The notes beneath the pieces were generated by a model, which was given only the letters and a program-made list of their open reading frames with translations, was not told where the DNA came from and made no database searches. From CP2-2F sp034432555 (lineage in GTDB: Bacteria > Chloroflexota > Anaerolineae > Aggregatilineales > UBA2796), in NCBI GenBank assembly GCA_034432555.1, contig DAOUBW010000013.1, positions 310,001 through 374,000 of the forward strand: a stretch of 64,000 nucleotides of DNA, written 5' to 3'. This document shows positions 7,856 through 16,623 of this stretch, in pieces (the stretch's first letter is position 1; the number at the start of each line of letters is the position of its first letter). The position numbers were made by a program, and so were the translations under genes.

Positions 7856-8374
7856 CTAACCACTGTGCAGCGGCGGGTTGTAGTATGCCGCTAGGCGACT
7901 CAGGATTGTATCGTCCCGCGATTCGGCAAGCACGGCGATTAGGGCGCGGGCATTCACACCATGCGCTGTAACCAGCTCCCACAATTTGCGCGCCGACTCG
8001 ATGGCGCTGATCGGCACATAGTCGAAATCGTCAGTCAGTGCCAGCAAGCCATATGGATTAAGCTGCCCTGCCATGACCAGCACCAAATATTCGCTGTGCA
8101 AACCCGTCCGAACGCGGTGCAAGTCCACCACTTCGGCTAAGGCGTAAATGCCTTCAAAAATGCCGCGATCATCATCGGCAGCCTCAAGGCGCTCCAACAT
8201 GAAAACTAGCATCGGATCAGCATCTGCCTTCAGCCGTTTACGGACAGTATGCGCCACTGCATCGCGTGCGCGCAGAATGCGCCAATCATCAAACGGCTTC
8301 TGCACCGACTCAGGCAGCAAGCCTGAGTCGGCAAGGGCGAGGATGCGGAGATCAGGGCGCGTTGCGTCAGGCAT
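7856..8374 (-). CDS. Hypothetical protein downstream of carA, 172 aa
   Basis: Not recognised. The sequence is acidic and mostly helical (MLVFMLERLEAADDDRGIFEGIYALAEVV, broken here: the run centres on ERLEAADDD), with a conserved-looking core LVLVMAGQLNPYGLLALTDD. No signal peptide or membrane span is visible. It starts six bases after the carA stop codon, so it is the last gene of the argH-MFS-M48-mntA-hepT-carA run. The promoter-free spacing argues for co-transcription, not for a shared function. Confidence 0.68.
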   Translation of the reverse strand: MPDATRPDLRILALADSGLLPESVQKPFDDWRILRARDAVAHTVRKRLKADADPMLVFMLERLEAADDDRGIFEGIYALAEVVDLHRVRTGLHSEYLVLVMAGQLNPYGLLALTDDFDYVPISAIESARKLWELVTAHGVNARALIAVLAESRDDTILSRLAAYYNPPLHSG

Positions 8375-8380
8375 AGCGGC

Positions 8381-9508
8381 TCAGGGTTGTGGCGTGCGGC
8401 TGATCAGCGCGGCAAATTCATCGAACAGATCGAGTGCATCGTGTGAGCCGGGCGCCGCCTCTGGGTGATACTGTACGCTGAAGGCACGTAGCCGATCACA
8501 GCGCAAGCCCTCGATGCATTCATCGTTTAGGTTGAGGCGTGTAACTTGCACATCGTTAGGTAGGCTGCCCGCGCTAACGGCAAAGCCATGATTATGGACT
8601 GTGATCGTCACCGCGCCTTGCGGATCAATGACGGGCTGGTTGCCGCCGCGATGTCCAAAGAGCATTTTGTGCGTTTTGCCGCCAAGCGCAAGCGCAAGGA
8701 TTTGATGCCCTAAGCAAATGCCAAAGATCGGTACTTGCCCAAGCAGCGCCTGTGTGTTCTGAATGGCATACGTTACGGCGGCAGGGTCGCCGGGCCCATT
8801 GGAGAGAAAGACGCCATCAGGCTGCATGGCAAGCACTTCAGCGGCAGGCGTTTGGGCTGGCACGACAGTCACGCGGAAGCCACGCGCCGTGAACAGGCGC
8901 AGTTGGTTGTGCTTAATGCCGAAATCGTAGGCAACGATGTGACCACGCGGCGCGGCATAGCTTTCCGCACCGATGTACCACTGTGAATCGGCAGCTTCTT
9001 CCCAAACATAGGGCGCGCTGCACGTCACTTCGCGGGCAAGGTCAAGGTTATCCATGCCTTGCCAGGCGCGTGCCTGTTCGATCAGCGCGGTGCTATCTGC
9101 GGCGGCGGCACCCTGCGCGATCACGCCGCGCATCACGCCCTGAGTCCGCAAGCGGCGCACCAGAGCGCGAGTCTCAACGCCGCTGATGCCGATCACGCCT
9201 TGTTCGCGCAGGTAGGCGTCCAGCGTTTGTGTGGCGCGCCAATTGCTGACCGTTGGGCTGAGATCGCGCACGGCAAAGCCTGCTACCCACACCCGCGCCG
9301 ACTCGCTATCTTCGGCGTTGATGCCAACATTGCCAACATGCGGCACAGTGCAAACCACAATCTGGCGGTGGTAAGAAGGATCGGTTAGCAGCTCTTGATA
9401 GCCCGTCATGGAGGTGTTAAAGACCACCTCGCCAACTTGCGCGCCTTCTGCACCGAAGCCTTCACCGTAATATAAGCTGCCATCCTCAAGGGCAATTAGG
9501 GCTTCCAA
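8381..9508 (-). CDS. carA: Carbamoyl-phosphate synthase small (glutaminase) subunit
   Basis: Hydrolyses glutamine and channels ammonia to CarB for carbamoyl phosphate, used in arginine and pyrimidine synthesis. 375 residues, normal length. The N-terminal CPSase small-chain domain (ALIALEDGSLYYGEGFG, FNTSMTGYQELLTDPSY) is followed by the class I glutamine amidotransferase domain: nucleophile Cys in FGICLGHQILALALGG, His and Glu in SVQYHPEAAPGSHDALDLF. The start appears to be TTG at 9508, directly after the hepT stop (9511). carB is not in the window. argH lies at the head of the same gene run, so arginine supply may link them. Confidence 0.94.
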   Translation of the reverse strand: MEALIALEDGSLYYGEGFGAEGAQVGEVVFNTSMTGYQELLTDPSYHRQIVVCTVPHVGNVGINAEDSESARVWVAGFAVRDLSPTVSNWRATQTLDAYLREQGVIGISGVETRALVRRLRTQGVMRGVIAQGAAAADSTALIEQARAWQGMDNLDLAREVTCSAPYVWEEAADSQWYIGAESYAAPRGHIVAYDFGIKHNQLRLFTARGFRVTVVPAQTPAAEVLAMQPDGVFLSNGPGDPAAVTYAIQNTQALLGQVPIFGICLGHQILALALGGKTHKMLFGHRGGNQPVIDPQGAVTITVHNHGFAVSAGSLPNDVQVTRLNLNDECIEGLRCDRLRAFSVQYHPEAAPGSHDALDLFDEFAALISRTPQP

Positions 9509-9510
9509 AG

Positions 9511-9879
9511 TTACTCCTGTGCTTGTTCAGATGCACTATCATCCGATAGCTGCGGCAGAATTGTTTCAAGGTGTGCGATTAGGTTGGGCAAATCAACCTG
9601 CACAATTTGCCAAATGGTTATGCCGTCCAGTGTATCGTAGTTGTGTATGATAACATTTCTCAACCCAATCATACCTGACCAAGCCACAGATGGATGCGAC
9701 GCACGAAATTCATTTGAAAGCCGTCGGCTGGCTTCCCCGATAACGGCAAGTTGATATAGCACAGCGCTCCACGTTCGCACATCTGCTTGGAAAGTTGTTT
9801 GATCGAACCCTTGCACAAGCTCATTGATGAGGTGCGCCGCGTGCAAAATTTGCACTAGACTAGCAGCCTCACGCTGCAT
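9511..9879 (-). CDS. HepT-family toxin (DUF86, HEPN RNase fold)
   Basis: A 122-residue HEPN-fold protein with the ribonuclease signature R-x4-H-x-Y at R74, H79 and Y81 (GLRNVIIHNYDTLD). HepT toxins are neutralised by the partner MntA, which adds AMP to the tyrosine of this motif. The start overlaps the end of the mntA-like gene by 11 bases, the usual arrangement. The gene ends two bases before the carA start codon, so the module sits inside a metabolic gene run. Confidence 0.86.
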   Translation of the reverse strand: MQREAASLVQILHAAHLINELVQGFDQTTFQADVRTWSAVLYQLAVIGEASRRLSNEFRASHPSVAWSGMIGLRNVIIHNYDTLDGITIWQIVQVDLPNLIAHLETILPQLSDDSASEQAQE

Positions 9880-10399
9880 AAATCACCTTTGCCGAGTGCA
9901 AAATGCTTTTACGAAGAAACTCATTCGTGCTTTTGTTTAACGAATCGCGCTCAGTGATCTCTACAGCATGCCCTAACAATTGTTCTAACTCAGCTTGCAT
10001 GATCATGAAATCGCTGAATGTACGGGGTGTCTGTGCCGCATAACGCACCAGCACATCTACATCGCTCTCAGGGCGAAAATCTTCGCGCAGCACCGAGCCA
10101 AACAAAGCAAATTCAACAATGTGCCACTTCTCACAAAAAGCGCGCAGTGCTGGCAATGGCAGTGGAATCCGCACACCTTCCACATATGTATCTAGCGCGG
10201 GTGCATTTTCGCCACGCGGCGTGCGTGCAAGCTGCACGCGCAAATTGGCAAGTTGTGGCAGCATCGCTTGAACAGCCTTTTGCGCCTCTGAGTCCAGCGA
10301 AGCGTAAGCGTCAGCGTGCGTCAAGCTCTCTAGAGCGCGTGCCAACTCTTTCATGGCATAGCGCACCTCATTCAGGCGAAATGTGATTGGTTCACTCAT
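9869..10399 (-). CDS. MntA-type nucleotidyltransferase antitoxin with N-terminal extension
   Basis: 176 residues. The minimal nucleotidyltransferase core is at residues ~85-176, with GSVLREDFRPESDVDVLV giving G101-S102-x10-D113-x-D115, the metal and ATP-binding motif. About 85 residues precede the core (coiled/helical, MKELARALESLTHADAY); classic MntA proteins are shorter, so this extension is unusual and may be an additional binding surface. GAGG lies close upstream of ATG 10399. Its partner HepT overlaps downstream. Expected role: AMPylation of HepT at its active-site tyrosine. Confidence 0.85.
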   Translation of the reverse strand: MSEPITFRLNEVRYAMKELARALESLTHADAYASLDSEAQKAVQAMLPQLANLRVQLARTPRGENAPALDTYVEGVRIPLPLPALRAFCEKWHIVEFALFGSVLREDFRPESDVDVLVRYAAQTPRTFSDFMIMQAELEQLLGHAVEITERDSLNKSTNEFLRKSILHSAKVIYAA

Positions 10400-10414
10400 G
10401 CTGCCACCTCAAAA

Positions 10415-11290
10415 TTACGAGTTAATCTTGATCTTTACCCGCTTCACACCGCGAGCATACTCGCCGCGCAAAATCGCTGCGTAGTCGTCGCTATGCGCCC
10501 ACTCATCAAGCAGGCGCGCACGCTCCACCGTGAACGGATGGTTGCCTTGCCCAAAGTCTGCCAGCACGCGGTAGAACCCATCCAGACTATCGCCTTCGCC
10601 TGACTCGTGGAAGGCGCGTGCCTGTGCCACGAATGCCTCTACGTTGAGTTCGCTCATCAGGCGATGCCCACCGCCGGCGAGTTTGGTCAGCAGCGAAAGC
10701 ACCACACGCGGCTCTTGCACCACCAAGAGTGCTGCACGATCCGCGCTGAGTTCGGAGCGCCGCCGCCATTCCATCAAGCCCGCCTCGATGCTGGCGCCGA
10801 CAATGCGCCCAACGCCAAGCGTAAATTGGCTGACGATCATAATCACATCTCGAATGAGCGCCGCCATAGTATTGTACAGCACATGCCCACATTTGATATG
10901 TCCCAACTCATGCCCGATCACCGCGAAAACCTCATCATCGTCCAGCAGGTCGAGCAGCCCGCTAAAGAGCATCATATACGGCTTGTTGTGACCAAAGGTG
11001 AAGGCATTTGCCACAGGATTATGGCTCACATACAGTTCAGGCTGCGGCACGTCAAGGATGGCGCAGGCTTCCACCAGCATTTTGTGCAAGCGCGGATACT
11101 GATCCTCGCCCACGCGGACAGCACTCCCAATGTTGAACAGGTAGAGCAGCCGTTCGTAGCGTAGTTCGATGAACTTTGCCACGACGCGCTCAAAGCCAAA
11201 AATACGCCGCAGATTTTCGGTTGCCTCACGGTCTTGTGGGTGCTGAAAAGCACTGACATCTAGCTCTGGAAAAGTGACACGCGCTGCCAT
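10415..11290 (-). CDS. M48-family zinc metallopeptidase
   Basis: 291 residues from ATG 11290; the longer open frame upstream overlaps the MFS gene and is a shadow. The zinc site is VIGHELGHIKCGHVL (H-E-x-x-H) with a downstream glutamate ligand likely in ELSADRAALLV. The E-L-S-A-D-R-A pattern is typical of M48 Ste24/HtpX-like peptidases. Hydrophobic segments between these motifs (DVIMIVSQFTLGVGRIVGA) suggest membrane association. The gene lies 35 bases after the MFS gene and 15 bases before the toxin-antitoxin pair. Confidence 0.86.
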   Translation of the reverse strand: MAARVTFPELDVSAFQHPQDREATENLRRIFGFERVVAKFIELRYERLLYLFNIGSAVRVGEDQYPRLHKMLVEACAILDVPQPELYVSHNPVANAFTFGHNKPYMMLFSGLLDLLDDDEVFAVIGHELGHIKCGHVLYNTMAALIRDVIMIVSQFTLGVGRIVGASIEAGLMEWRRRSELSADRAALLVVQEPRVVLSLLTKLAGGGHRLMSELNVEAFVAQARAFHESGEGDSLDGFYRVLADFGQGNHPFTVERARLLDEWAHSDDYAAILRGEYARGVKRVKIKINS

Positions 11291-11325
11291 AGTTGGTTTG
11301 CTCCTTGCGGCACTGCCGCGCTCTG

Positions 11326-12486
11326 CTATACGTTTATTGGTATGCCTTCCCGCCGATCCGCACGCAGCAGCCACAGCCCGACAATCAGCAGCAAAACTGC
11401 CGCTGCCAAGACGACCACCATGCCGCCATCGCGCCCACCACCAACCTGTCCTTGCAGCAGTGGCAGCAGCGTACCGCCCAGCGTGCCAACCGCAATCAAC
11501 ACGCCAGAAGCAGTGCCACGCGCCGATGGATAGCGATCTGTGGCAAACCCTAACAGGGTTGGGAACAACGGACCGACGCCAAACCCAACGATCACTGCGC
11601 TGAGCAGCCCTACCCCTTGCACCGACGGTAGCATGAGGATCAGCAGCACGCCTGCGATCATGATCGCTACGGTTAATACGATCATCTGCCCGTTTGAGAT
11701 GCGCCGCAAAAGCCAACTGGCATTTAGCCTGCCTGCTGTTAGCCCAACCCAAAAGAGTGAGGTTGCCAGAGCCGCGATGTTTTCAGGTGCGGCAGCCGCC
11801 AAATTGATCTGGGCAAAAATCCAACTGCTGTAGCCAACTTCCGCGCCCACTTGCAGAAAAAGCATCATAAAGAAGGGCAGCAGTGCCAGCCAACGGATAT
11901 TGGCGCGCATGGCGGCGCCTGTGCCTTGCCCGTCGCTCACCCGCACCGAGACAAAGGCGAACGGCACCGCCAGCGCCAACACAAAAAGCGCCGTGCCGCT
12001 GAAGGCAAGCGTGAAGTTCTCTTGGCTCAGCGCCCAGCTCACCAACTGCGGTCCGATCACAGCGCCAATGCCATAAAAGACGTTCAACAGATTGAGCGCT
12101 GCGCTTGCCCGCTTTGGGTTGAGCGCTACAATCACCATGTTTGGCGCCACATCCAGCGCGCCGTAGCCTAGACCAAGCATTCCCGCGCCAATGAGCGCTG
12201 CTTCCAACGTCTCTGCCGCGCCGATCAGCAGCAAGCCGCTGCCCATCAACAGCGCGCCGCCAGAGAGCATCCAGCGTGCATTAATGCGATCCAATAGCCA
12301 GCCAAAAAGCAGCACGCCCACACTGACGCCGCCGAATTGCAGCGCCGTGAAAATGCCTGCATTTTCTAACGGCAGCCCAAATTTACCCGTCAGGCTTTGG
12401 AAGGTCGGTCCTAAAAGCGTACCAGAAATGCCTAACCCAATGAAGGCGAGATAGCAGGTCAGCGTTGCGAAGCGCGCTTTGCTCAT
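11326..12486 (-). CDS. Major facilitator superfamily transporter
   Basis: 386 residues, about 12 hydrophobic spans in two halves. The inter-span motif FGWLLDRINARWMLSGG corresponds to the MFS motif A (G-x-x-x-D-R-x-G-R-R-like), and GLGYGALDVAPNMVIV resembles FucP/sugar-type MFS proteins. The substrate cannot be inferred. Its ATG overlaps the argH stop codon by four bases (ATGA), so translation is probably coupled to argH. Confidence 0.87.
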   Translation of the reverse strand: MSKARFATLTCYLAFIGLGISGTLLGPTFQSLTGKFGLPLENAGIFTALQFGGVSVGVLLFGWLLDRINARWMLSGGALLMGSGLLLIGAAETLEAALIGAGMLGLGYGALDVAPNMVIVALNPKRASAALNLLNVFYGIGAVIGPQLVSWALSQENFTLAFSGTALFVLALAVPFAFVSVRVSDGQGTGAAMRANIRWLALLPFFMMLFLQVGAEVGYSSWIFAQINLAAAAPENIAALATSLFWVGLTAGRLNASWLLRRISNGQMIVLTVAIMIAGVLLILMLPSVQGVGLLSAVIVGFGVGPLFPTLLGFATDRYPSARGTASGVLIAVGTLGGTLLPLLQGQVGGGRDGGMVVVLAAAVLLLIVGLWLLRADRREGIPINV

Positions 12487-13886
12487 GCGCCGCGCTCGTT
12501 CAGGAAAGCCTCGGCTTGCCTAATTTGTAGACGAACTGCCTCAGGCGCGGTGCCACCGAACGAACGGCGCTTGGCAATTGCCGTGGTAAAGTCAAAGACG
12601 CTGTACAGATCGGCGGCATAGATTGGGCTGATCGCCTGATAGGTGTCTAAGGGCAGCGCCGAAAGCGCCACGCCCTGCGTTTGAGCAGCACGCACCGCCG
12701 CGCCAACCAGAGCGTGCGCTTCTCGGAACGGCACGCCGCGCTGCACAAGGTAATCCGCCAGATCGGTTGCCAGCATGGATTCATCTAAGGCGGCGCGCAT
12801 TCGGTCAGGCTTTAGCCGCAGGGTTGCCACCGTGCCGATCAGGGCAGGCAGCAGCGTTTCAAGTGTATCTGCCGCGTCAAAGAGCGGCTCTTTGTCTTCT
12901 TGCAGGTCTTTGTTATAGCCTGTTGGCAAGCCTTTCAGTGTGTTAAAGAAGCCCGTCAGGTGTCCGACGAGGCGTCCCGCCTTGCCGCGCACCAGCTCCA
13001 GCACATCAGGATTTTGCTTTTGCGGCATCAGGCTGCTGCCAGTGGTGTAGCGCTCATCCAGGTGCAGGTAGCCAAACTGCGGCGTGCTGAACAAGATGAC
13101 ATCTTCGGCAAAACGGCTGAGGTGCGTCATCAACAGAGCGGCAGCGTACAGAAAGCCGACCACAAAATCACGATCCGAGACGGCATCAAGGCTGTTGGCG
13201 GAAATATCCAAAAAGCCCATCGCATCAGCAAGGGCAAGCCGATCAATATCATAGGGCGTGCCAGCCAGCGCACCGGAGCCCAGCGGGCTGATCAGGGTTG
13301 CTTCGCGGGTCAGTTCAAGGCGGCGCACATCGCGGCTCAGCATCCAAAAATAGCTGAGCAGCCACTGTGCAGCACTGATCGGCTGCGCCGTGCGAAGGTG
13401 CGTATAGCCGGGCATCAGCGTCTCGGTGTGCGGCTTTGCCTGTTCCAGCAGCGCACGCTGCAAAGCGGTCAGCAGCTTCAGCACGCGGCTGATCATGGCG
13501 GCTTGCCAATGGCGCGTATCGGTTGCGATTTGGTCGTTGCGGCTGCGCCCGGTGTGCAGTTTGCCGCCCACCGCGCCGATTAGCTCGATCAGGCGGCGCT
13601 CCACGGCGGTGTGGATATCTTCATCGCCTAGGGCAGGCACAAAGCTGCCGTTCTCAAATTCGGCGCGCACTTGCAGCAAGCCATTGATGATGAGGTCGCG
13701 TTCGTCATCAGTCAGCACCTTGGCGGCGTATAAGGCTTGCGCGTAGGCGATGCTGCACGCGATGTCGCTGGCATACAGGCGTTGGTCAAAAGGCAGTGAA
13801 TCGTTCAGCCGCCGCACCGATTCGGCGGCAGCCGCTTCATAACGCCCTGCCCATAAGGTGTGGGCGGATGGCTCTGGCTGAGGCAT
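12483..13886 (-). CDS. argH: Argininosuccinate lyase
   Basis: Cleaves argininosuccinate to arginine and fumarate, the last step of arginine synthesis. 467 residues, standard length. The family signature GSSLMPQKQNPDVLELVRGK is present. Other conserved blocks are HTGRSRNDQIATDTR and MPGYTHLRTAQPI with the catalytic His region. The gene starts a seven-gene minus-strand run that includes carA. A TACAAT-like -10 (13936-13931) lies upstream on the minus strand but its -35 is weak. Confidence 0.95.
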   Translation of the reverse strand: MPQPEPSAHTLWAGRYEAAAAESVRRLNDSLPFDQRLYASDIACSIAYAQALYAAKVLTDDERDLIINGLLQVRAEFENGSFVPALGDEDIHTAVERRLIELIGAVGGKLHTGRSRNDQIATDTRHWQAAMISRVLKLLTALQRALLEQAKPHTETLMPGYTHLRTAQPISAAQWLLSYFWMLSRDVRRLELTREATLISPLGSGALAGTPYDIDRLALADAMGFLDISANSLDAVSDRDFVVGFLYAAALLMTHLSRFAEDVILFSTPQFGYLHLDERYTTGSSLMPQKQNPDVLELVRGKAGRLVGHLTGFFNTLKGLPTGYNKDLQEDKEPLFDAADTLETLLPALIGTVATLRLKPDRMRAALDESMLATDLADYLVQRGVPFREAHALVGAAVRAAQTQGVALSALPLDTYQAISPIYAADLYSVFDFTTAIAKRRSFGGTAPEAVRLQIRQAEAFLNERGA

Positions 13887-13968
13887 AGCTTGTTGATCTC
13901 ACTTGGCATAAACGCTTCAAATGAGTGACCATTGTAACGCACTCGGTTAAAAAAATGGTGAGCCGTGC

Positions 13969-13997
13969 TTGCCGCCTTGCCCAAATGCCGCTACACT
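13969..13997 (+). promoter_or_regulatory. Predicted promoter for the TgpA-like gene
   Basis: TTGCCG (13969-13974), 17-base spacer, TACACT (13992-13997), with transcription expected near 14004 and the GTG start at 14019. The 132-base argH/tgpA gap holds nothing else recognisable. Confidence 0.5.
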
Positions 13998-14018
13998 GAG
14001 TAAATCTACACCTGTATT

Positions 14019-16493
14019 GTGAGAAAAGATACCTTGCGCTCTACCACCCGCACGCCGCGCCACTTCGATCTAAGCCTGCTGCGGCGTCGTTTGCGAAACA
14101 GCCTGCGGCTGCTGTTTGCCCGCGGCGATTTTTCAACCCTGATCATCGCCTGTGTCATGATGGTGTTACCCGTCTTGGCGATGAGCCAAACGCTCAACTT
14201 TGCCGCTGAATTTGCCGTTCAAAGCGGCGCGTGGGCAGTCAGCCTCAGCCAAGTGGTACCTGTTGCGGCGCTCTCGGTCATCTTTGGCTTTCTGCTCTCG
14301 CGCAGCCAATATTCAGAGCTAACTGCGCTGATCCTCAGCGGCATTTACAGCATCGGTGCGGTGTTGGTTGTGCAGTTTTTCTCTGCCACGGGCGATGTGA
14401 TCGAACGCATTTATGCAGTGGTGGCGCGCTTTGTTGGCACGTTACAAGGCGGCTTTTCGGCAGGCATCGGCTTTGATCCATTTCTGCTGGTGGTGCTGCT
14501 CTCGGTGCTGATCTGGTTCTTAGGACATAACACAGCCTGGCATATCTTCCGCCTAGACCGCGTGTGGCGCGCCATTTTGCCGCCGGGCATCGTGTTGGTG
14601 CTAAACAGCGTCTATAACACCGATCCCATCACCAACTATGATGGCTATGTGATCCTTTACGCCTTCCTATCGCTGCTGCTCTTGATCCGTTCACACATTG
14701 AGGCGCGTGAGTACGCTTGGTATGTGAATCGGCTTGCCTTCCGCGGCACTGTGCGGAAGTGGTTCTTTCGGCTGGGCAGCTTTGTGGCAGTCATCGCGCT
14801 GCTGCTGGCATGGGCGCTGCCAACGGGCAATGCACAAGAGAATGCGCGGCGCTTTCAAGACTTTCTGAATGAGGATTCGCTCTCACGCCTGATGGAGCTG
14901 ATGAATCGGCTCTTTGGGTCGCTGGAAGGGCAAGGTCCCGTCACGGCAAACTATTTCGGTGGTGATGAGCTTCAGCTTGGCGGACCGATCAACTTGGGCA
15001 ACCAAATCGTGATGGCGGTGGATGCGCCTGCCGGTCCACGCTACTATTGGAAATCCAGCACGTTCGATACATATCAGAACGGCAGATGGACGATGACGGC
15101 ACGCTCTGAGCAGCAAACCAGTGCCGGCGGCATCACGCTGAGCTATTCGCCGGTGCAGGCTGGCACGCGCCGCGAAGTAACGCAGCGCTTTGTGATGACG
15201 ATGGGCGCCTCACGCTTGGTGTATGCCGCGCCGCAACTGAAAACGATACGCCTACCCGTCCGCATTCAGCTTGATTTTATTGATCCCGGCAGCGGCATCT
15301 CAGACCCTTCTACCTTTTGGGCAGGCGAACCGTTGATGCGCGGCGCGCAGTATTCGGTCATCTCATCCATGAGCATTGCCGACGCCGATACATTGCGGCG
15401 CACCAGTCCGCAATATCCTGCTTGGGTGGCGGCGAAATACCTGCAAGTGCCGCCAGAGATCACGCCGCGCACCCGCGATCTTGCCCAACAGATCGTGCGT
15501 GCTGCCAACGCCCAAACGCCCTATGATAAGGCAAAGGCAATCGAGACGTGGCTGCGCCAAAACATCACCTACCAAGAGAGCATCGGCAATCCGCCAGTTG
15601 GGCGTGATCCTGTAGATTGGATGCTCTTTGAGCGGCGAGAGGCATACTGCACCTACTACGCCTCTGCCATGATCATGATGCTGCGTTCGCAAGGTGTGGC
15701 GGCGCGCATGGCGGCAGGTTTCTCGCAAGGCTTGTACGACGGCGAAAATCAATACTATGTGGTGCGCGAACGTGACGCGCATACATGGGTAGAAGTTTAC
15801 TTTCCCGGCGCCGGCTGGGTGGAATTTGAGCCAACCGCTGCCCAAAGTGTGATCAACCGTTCCGACACAGAGCAAATTCAGCCCTCACCCACACCTGAGC
15901 CAACCGCTACGCCCACGCCTTCACCGACGCCTAGCCCAACGCCCACCGACCCGAGCGGCAACCTGACAGAGCCATTGCAAGCACCGCCGCCCTTGGCAAG
16001 CGTGACGCCTTCACCGACGCCTAGCCCCACGCCTTCGCCCATGCCCACACCGCCGCCGCCCTCGCTGCTGGATTTGCCGCCGCCAGTGACCGACTTCCTA
16101 AGCGGGCTGCTTGGTGTGGCGCTGATCCTTGCGGTGCTATCCTTTGGTGGTGTGGCATTCATTTGGTGGGTAGAGTACCGCGGCTTGGATCGGCTTAGCC
16201 CCATTGGGCGCGCCTACGCACGGCTGGAAAAATCGGCGCGTTGGTTGGGCGTGCCAGCCCGATCAGGCGACACTGCTCTAGAGCGCGGCAAACGGGCAGC
16301 ACGCACCTTGCGTGAGGAAGGGCAGCCGATCATGACCATCACCGACGCCTACATCACAGAGCGCTACGCGCCACAGCCGCCCAACCCTGCCGAAGAAAAA
16401 CAGGCAGAGTCGGCGTGGCGGCGAGTGCGGCGGGTGGTCTTAGGGCGGTGGCTGCGCGGCGGCGTTAAAACGGACGATGCCGCCAACACATAA
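14019..16493 (+). CDS. TgpA-like membrane transglutaminase-domain protein
   Basis: 824 residues. The N-terminal ~290 residues hold several membrane spans, then an extracytoplasmic region with a transglutaminase/cysteine-protease-like core: Cys544 in EAYCTYYASAMIMMLRSQG and His588 in RERDAHTWVEVYFPG. The third position reads WVEFEPTA, a Glu where Asp is more usual. A Thr/Pro-rich linker follows (TPEPTATPTPSPTPSPTP), then a membrane span near residues 690-712 and a C-terminal DUF4129-like tail. In other bacteria such genes accompany MoxR and DUF58 genes, which are absent here. GTG at 14019 is used; the next in-frame Met is far downstream. Confidence 0.86.
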   Translation: MRKDTLRSTTRTPRHFDLSLLRRRLRNSLRLLFARGDFSTLIIACVMMVLPVLAMSQTLNFAAEFAVQSGAWAVSLSQVVPVAALSVIFGFLLSRSQYSELTALILSGIYSIGAVLVVQFFSATGDVIERIYAVVARFVGTLQGGFSAGIGFDPFLLVVLLSVLIWFLGHNTAWHIFRLDRVWRAILPPGIVLVLNSVYNTDPITNYDGYVILYAFLSLLLLIRSHIEAREYAWYVNRLAFRGTVRKWFFRLGSFVAVIALLLAWALPTGNAQENARRFQDFLNEDSLSRLMELMNRLFGSLEGQGPVTANYFGGDELQLGGPINLGNQIVMAVDAPAGPRYYWKSSTFDTYQNGRWTMTARSEQQTSAGGITLSYSPVQAGTRREVTQRFVMTMGASRLVYAAPQLKTIRLPVRIQLDFIDPGSGISDPSTFWAGEPLMRGAQYSVISSMSIADADTLRRTSPQYPAWVAAKYLQVPPEITPRTRDLAQQIVRAANAQTPYDKAKAIETWLRQNITYQESIGNPPVGRDPVDWMLFERREAYCTYYASAMIMMLRSQGVAARMAAGFSQGLYDGENQYYVVRERDAHTWVEVYFPGAGWVEFEPTAAQSVINRSDTEQIQPSPTPEPTATPTPSPTPSPTPTDPSGNLTEPLQAPPPLASVTPSPTPSPTPSPMPTPPPPSLLDLPPPVTDFLSGLLGVALILAVLSFGGVAFIWWVEYRGLDRLSPIGRAYARLEKSARWLGVPARSGDTALERGKRAARTLREEGQPIMTITDAYITERYAPQPPNPAEEKQAESAWRRVRRVVLGRWLRGGVKTDDAANT

Positions 16494-16527
16494 AGGCAGC
16501 GCAAGTGGGCGTATTCTGACTGTTCGC

Positions 16528-16556
16528 TTGCCGAGCCATTTGCCGAATGCTATGCT
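16528..16556 (+). promoter_or_regulatory. Predicted promoter for the PLP-enzyme gene
   Basis: TTGCCG (16528-16533), 17-base spacer, TATGCT (16551-16556). It uses the same -35 hexamer as the promoter at 13969. Confidence 0.45.
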
Positions 16557-16623
16557 TAGCGTGTTTATTTGCCAAAATCAGCCGCTTGAAAGACGCCTTG
16601 TCTAACGTAAGGACGTATTGATC

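Noticed and set aside
7731..7982. Minus-strand ORF with a hydrophobic C-terminal stretch between the unknown genes
   Set aside because: It overlaps the C-terminus of the 172-aa gene at 7856, starts without an RBS, and its 3' end lies in the promoter region with the dyads.
11291..11752. Upstream extension of the M48 peptidase frame
   Set aside because: It overlaps the MFS transporter gene in another frame; the M48 family starts at ATG 11290.
12900..13583. 227-codon plus-strand ORF antisense to argH
   Set aside because: It mirrors the argH coding frame, has no RBS and no recognisable domain; it is an antisense shadow.
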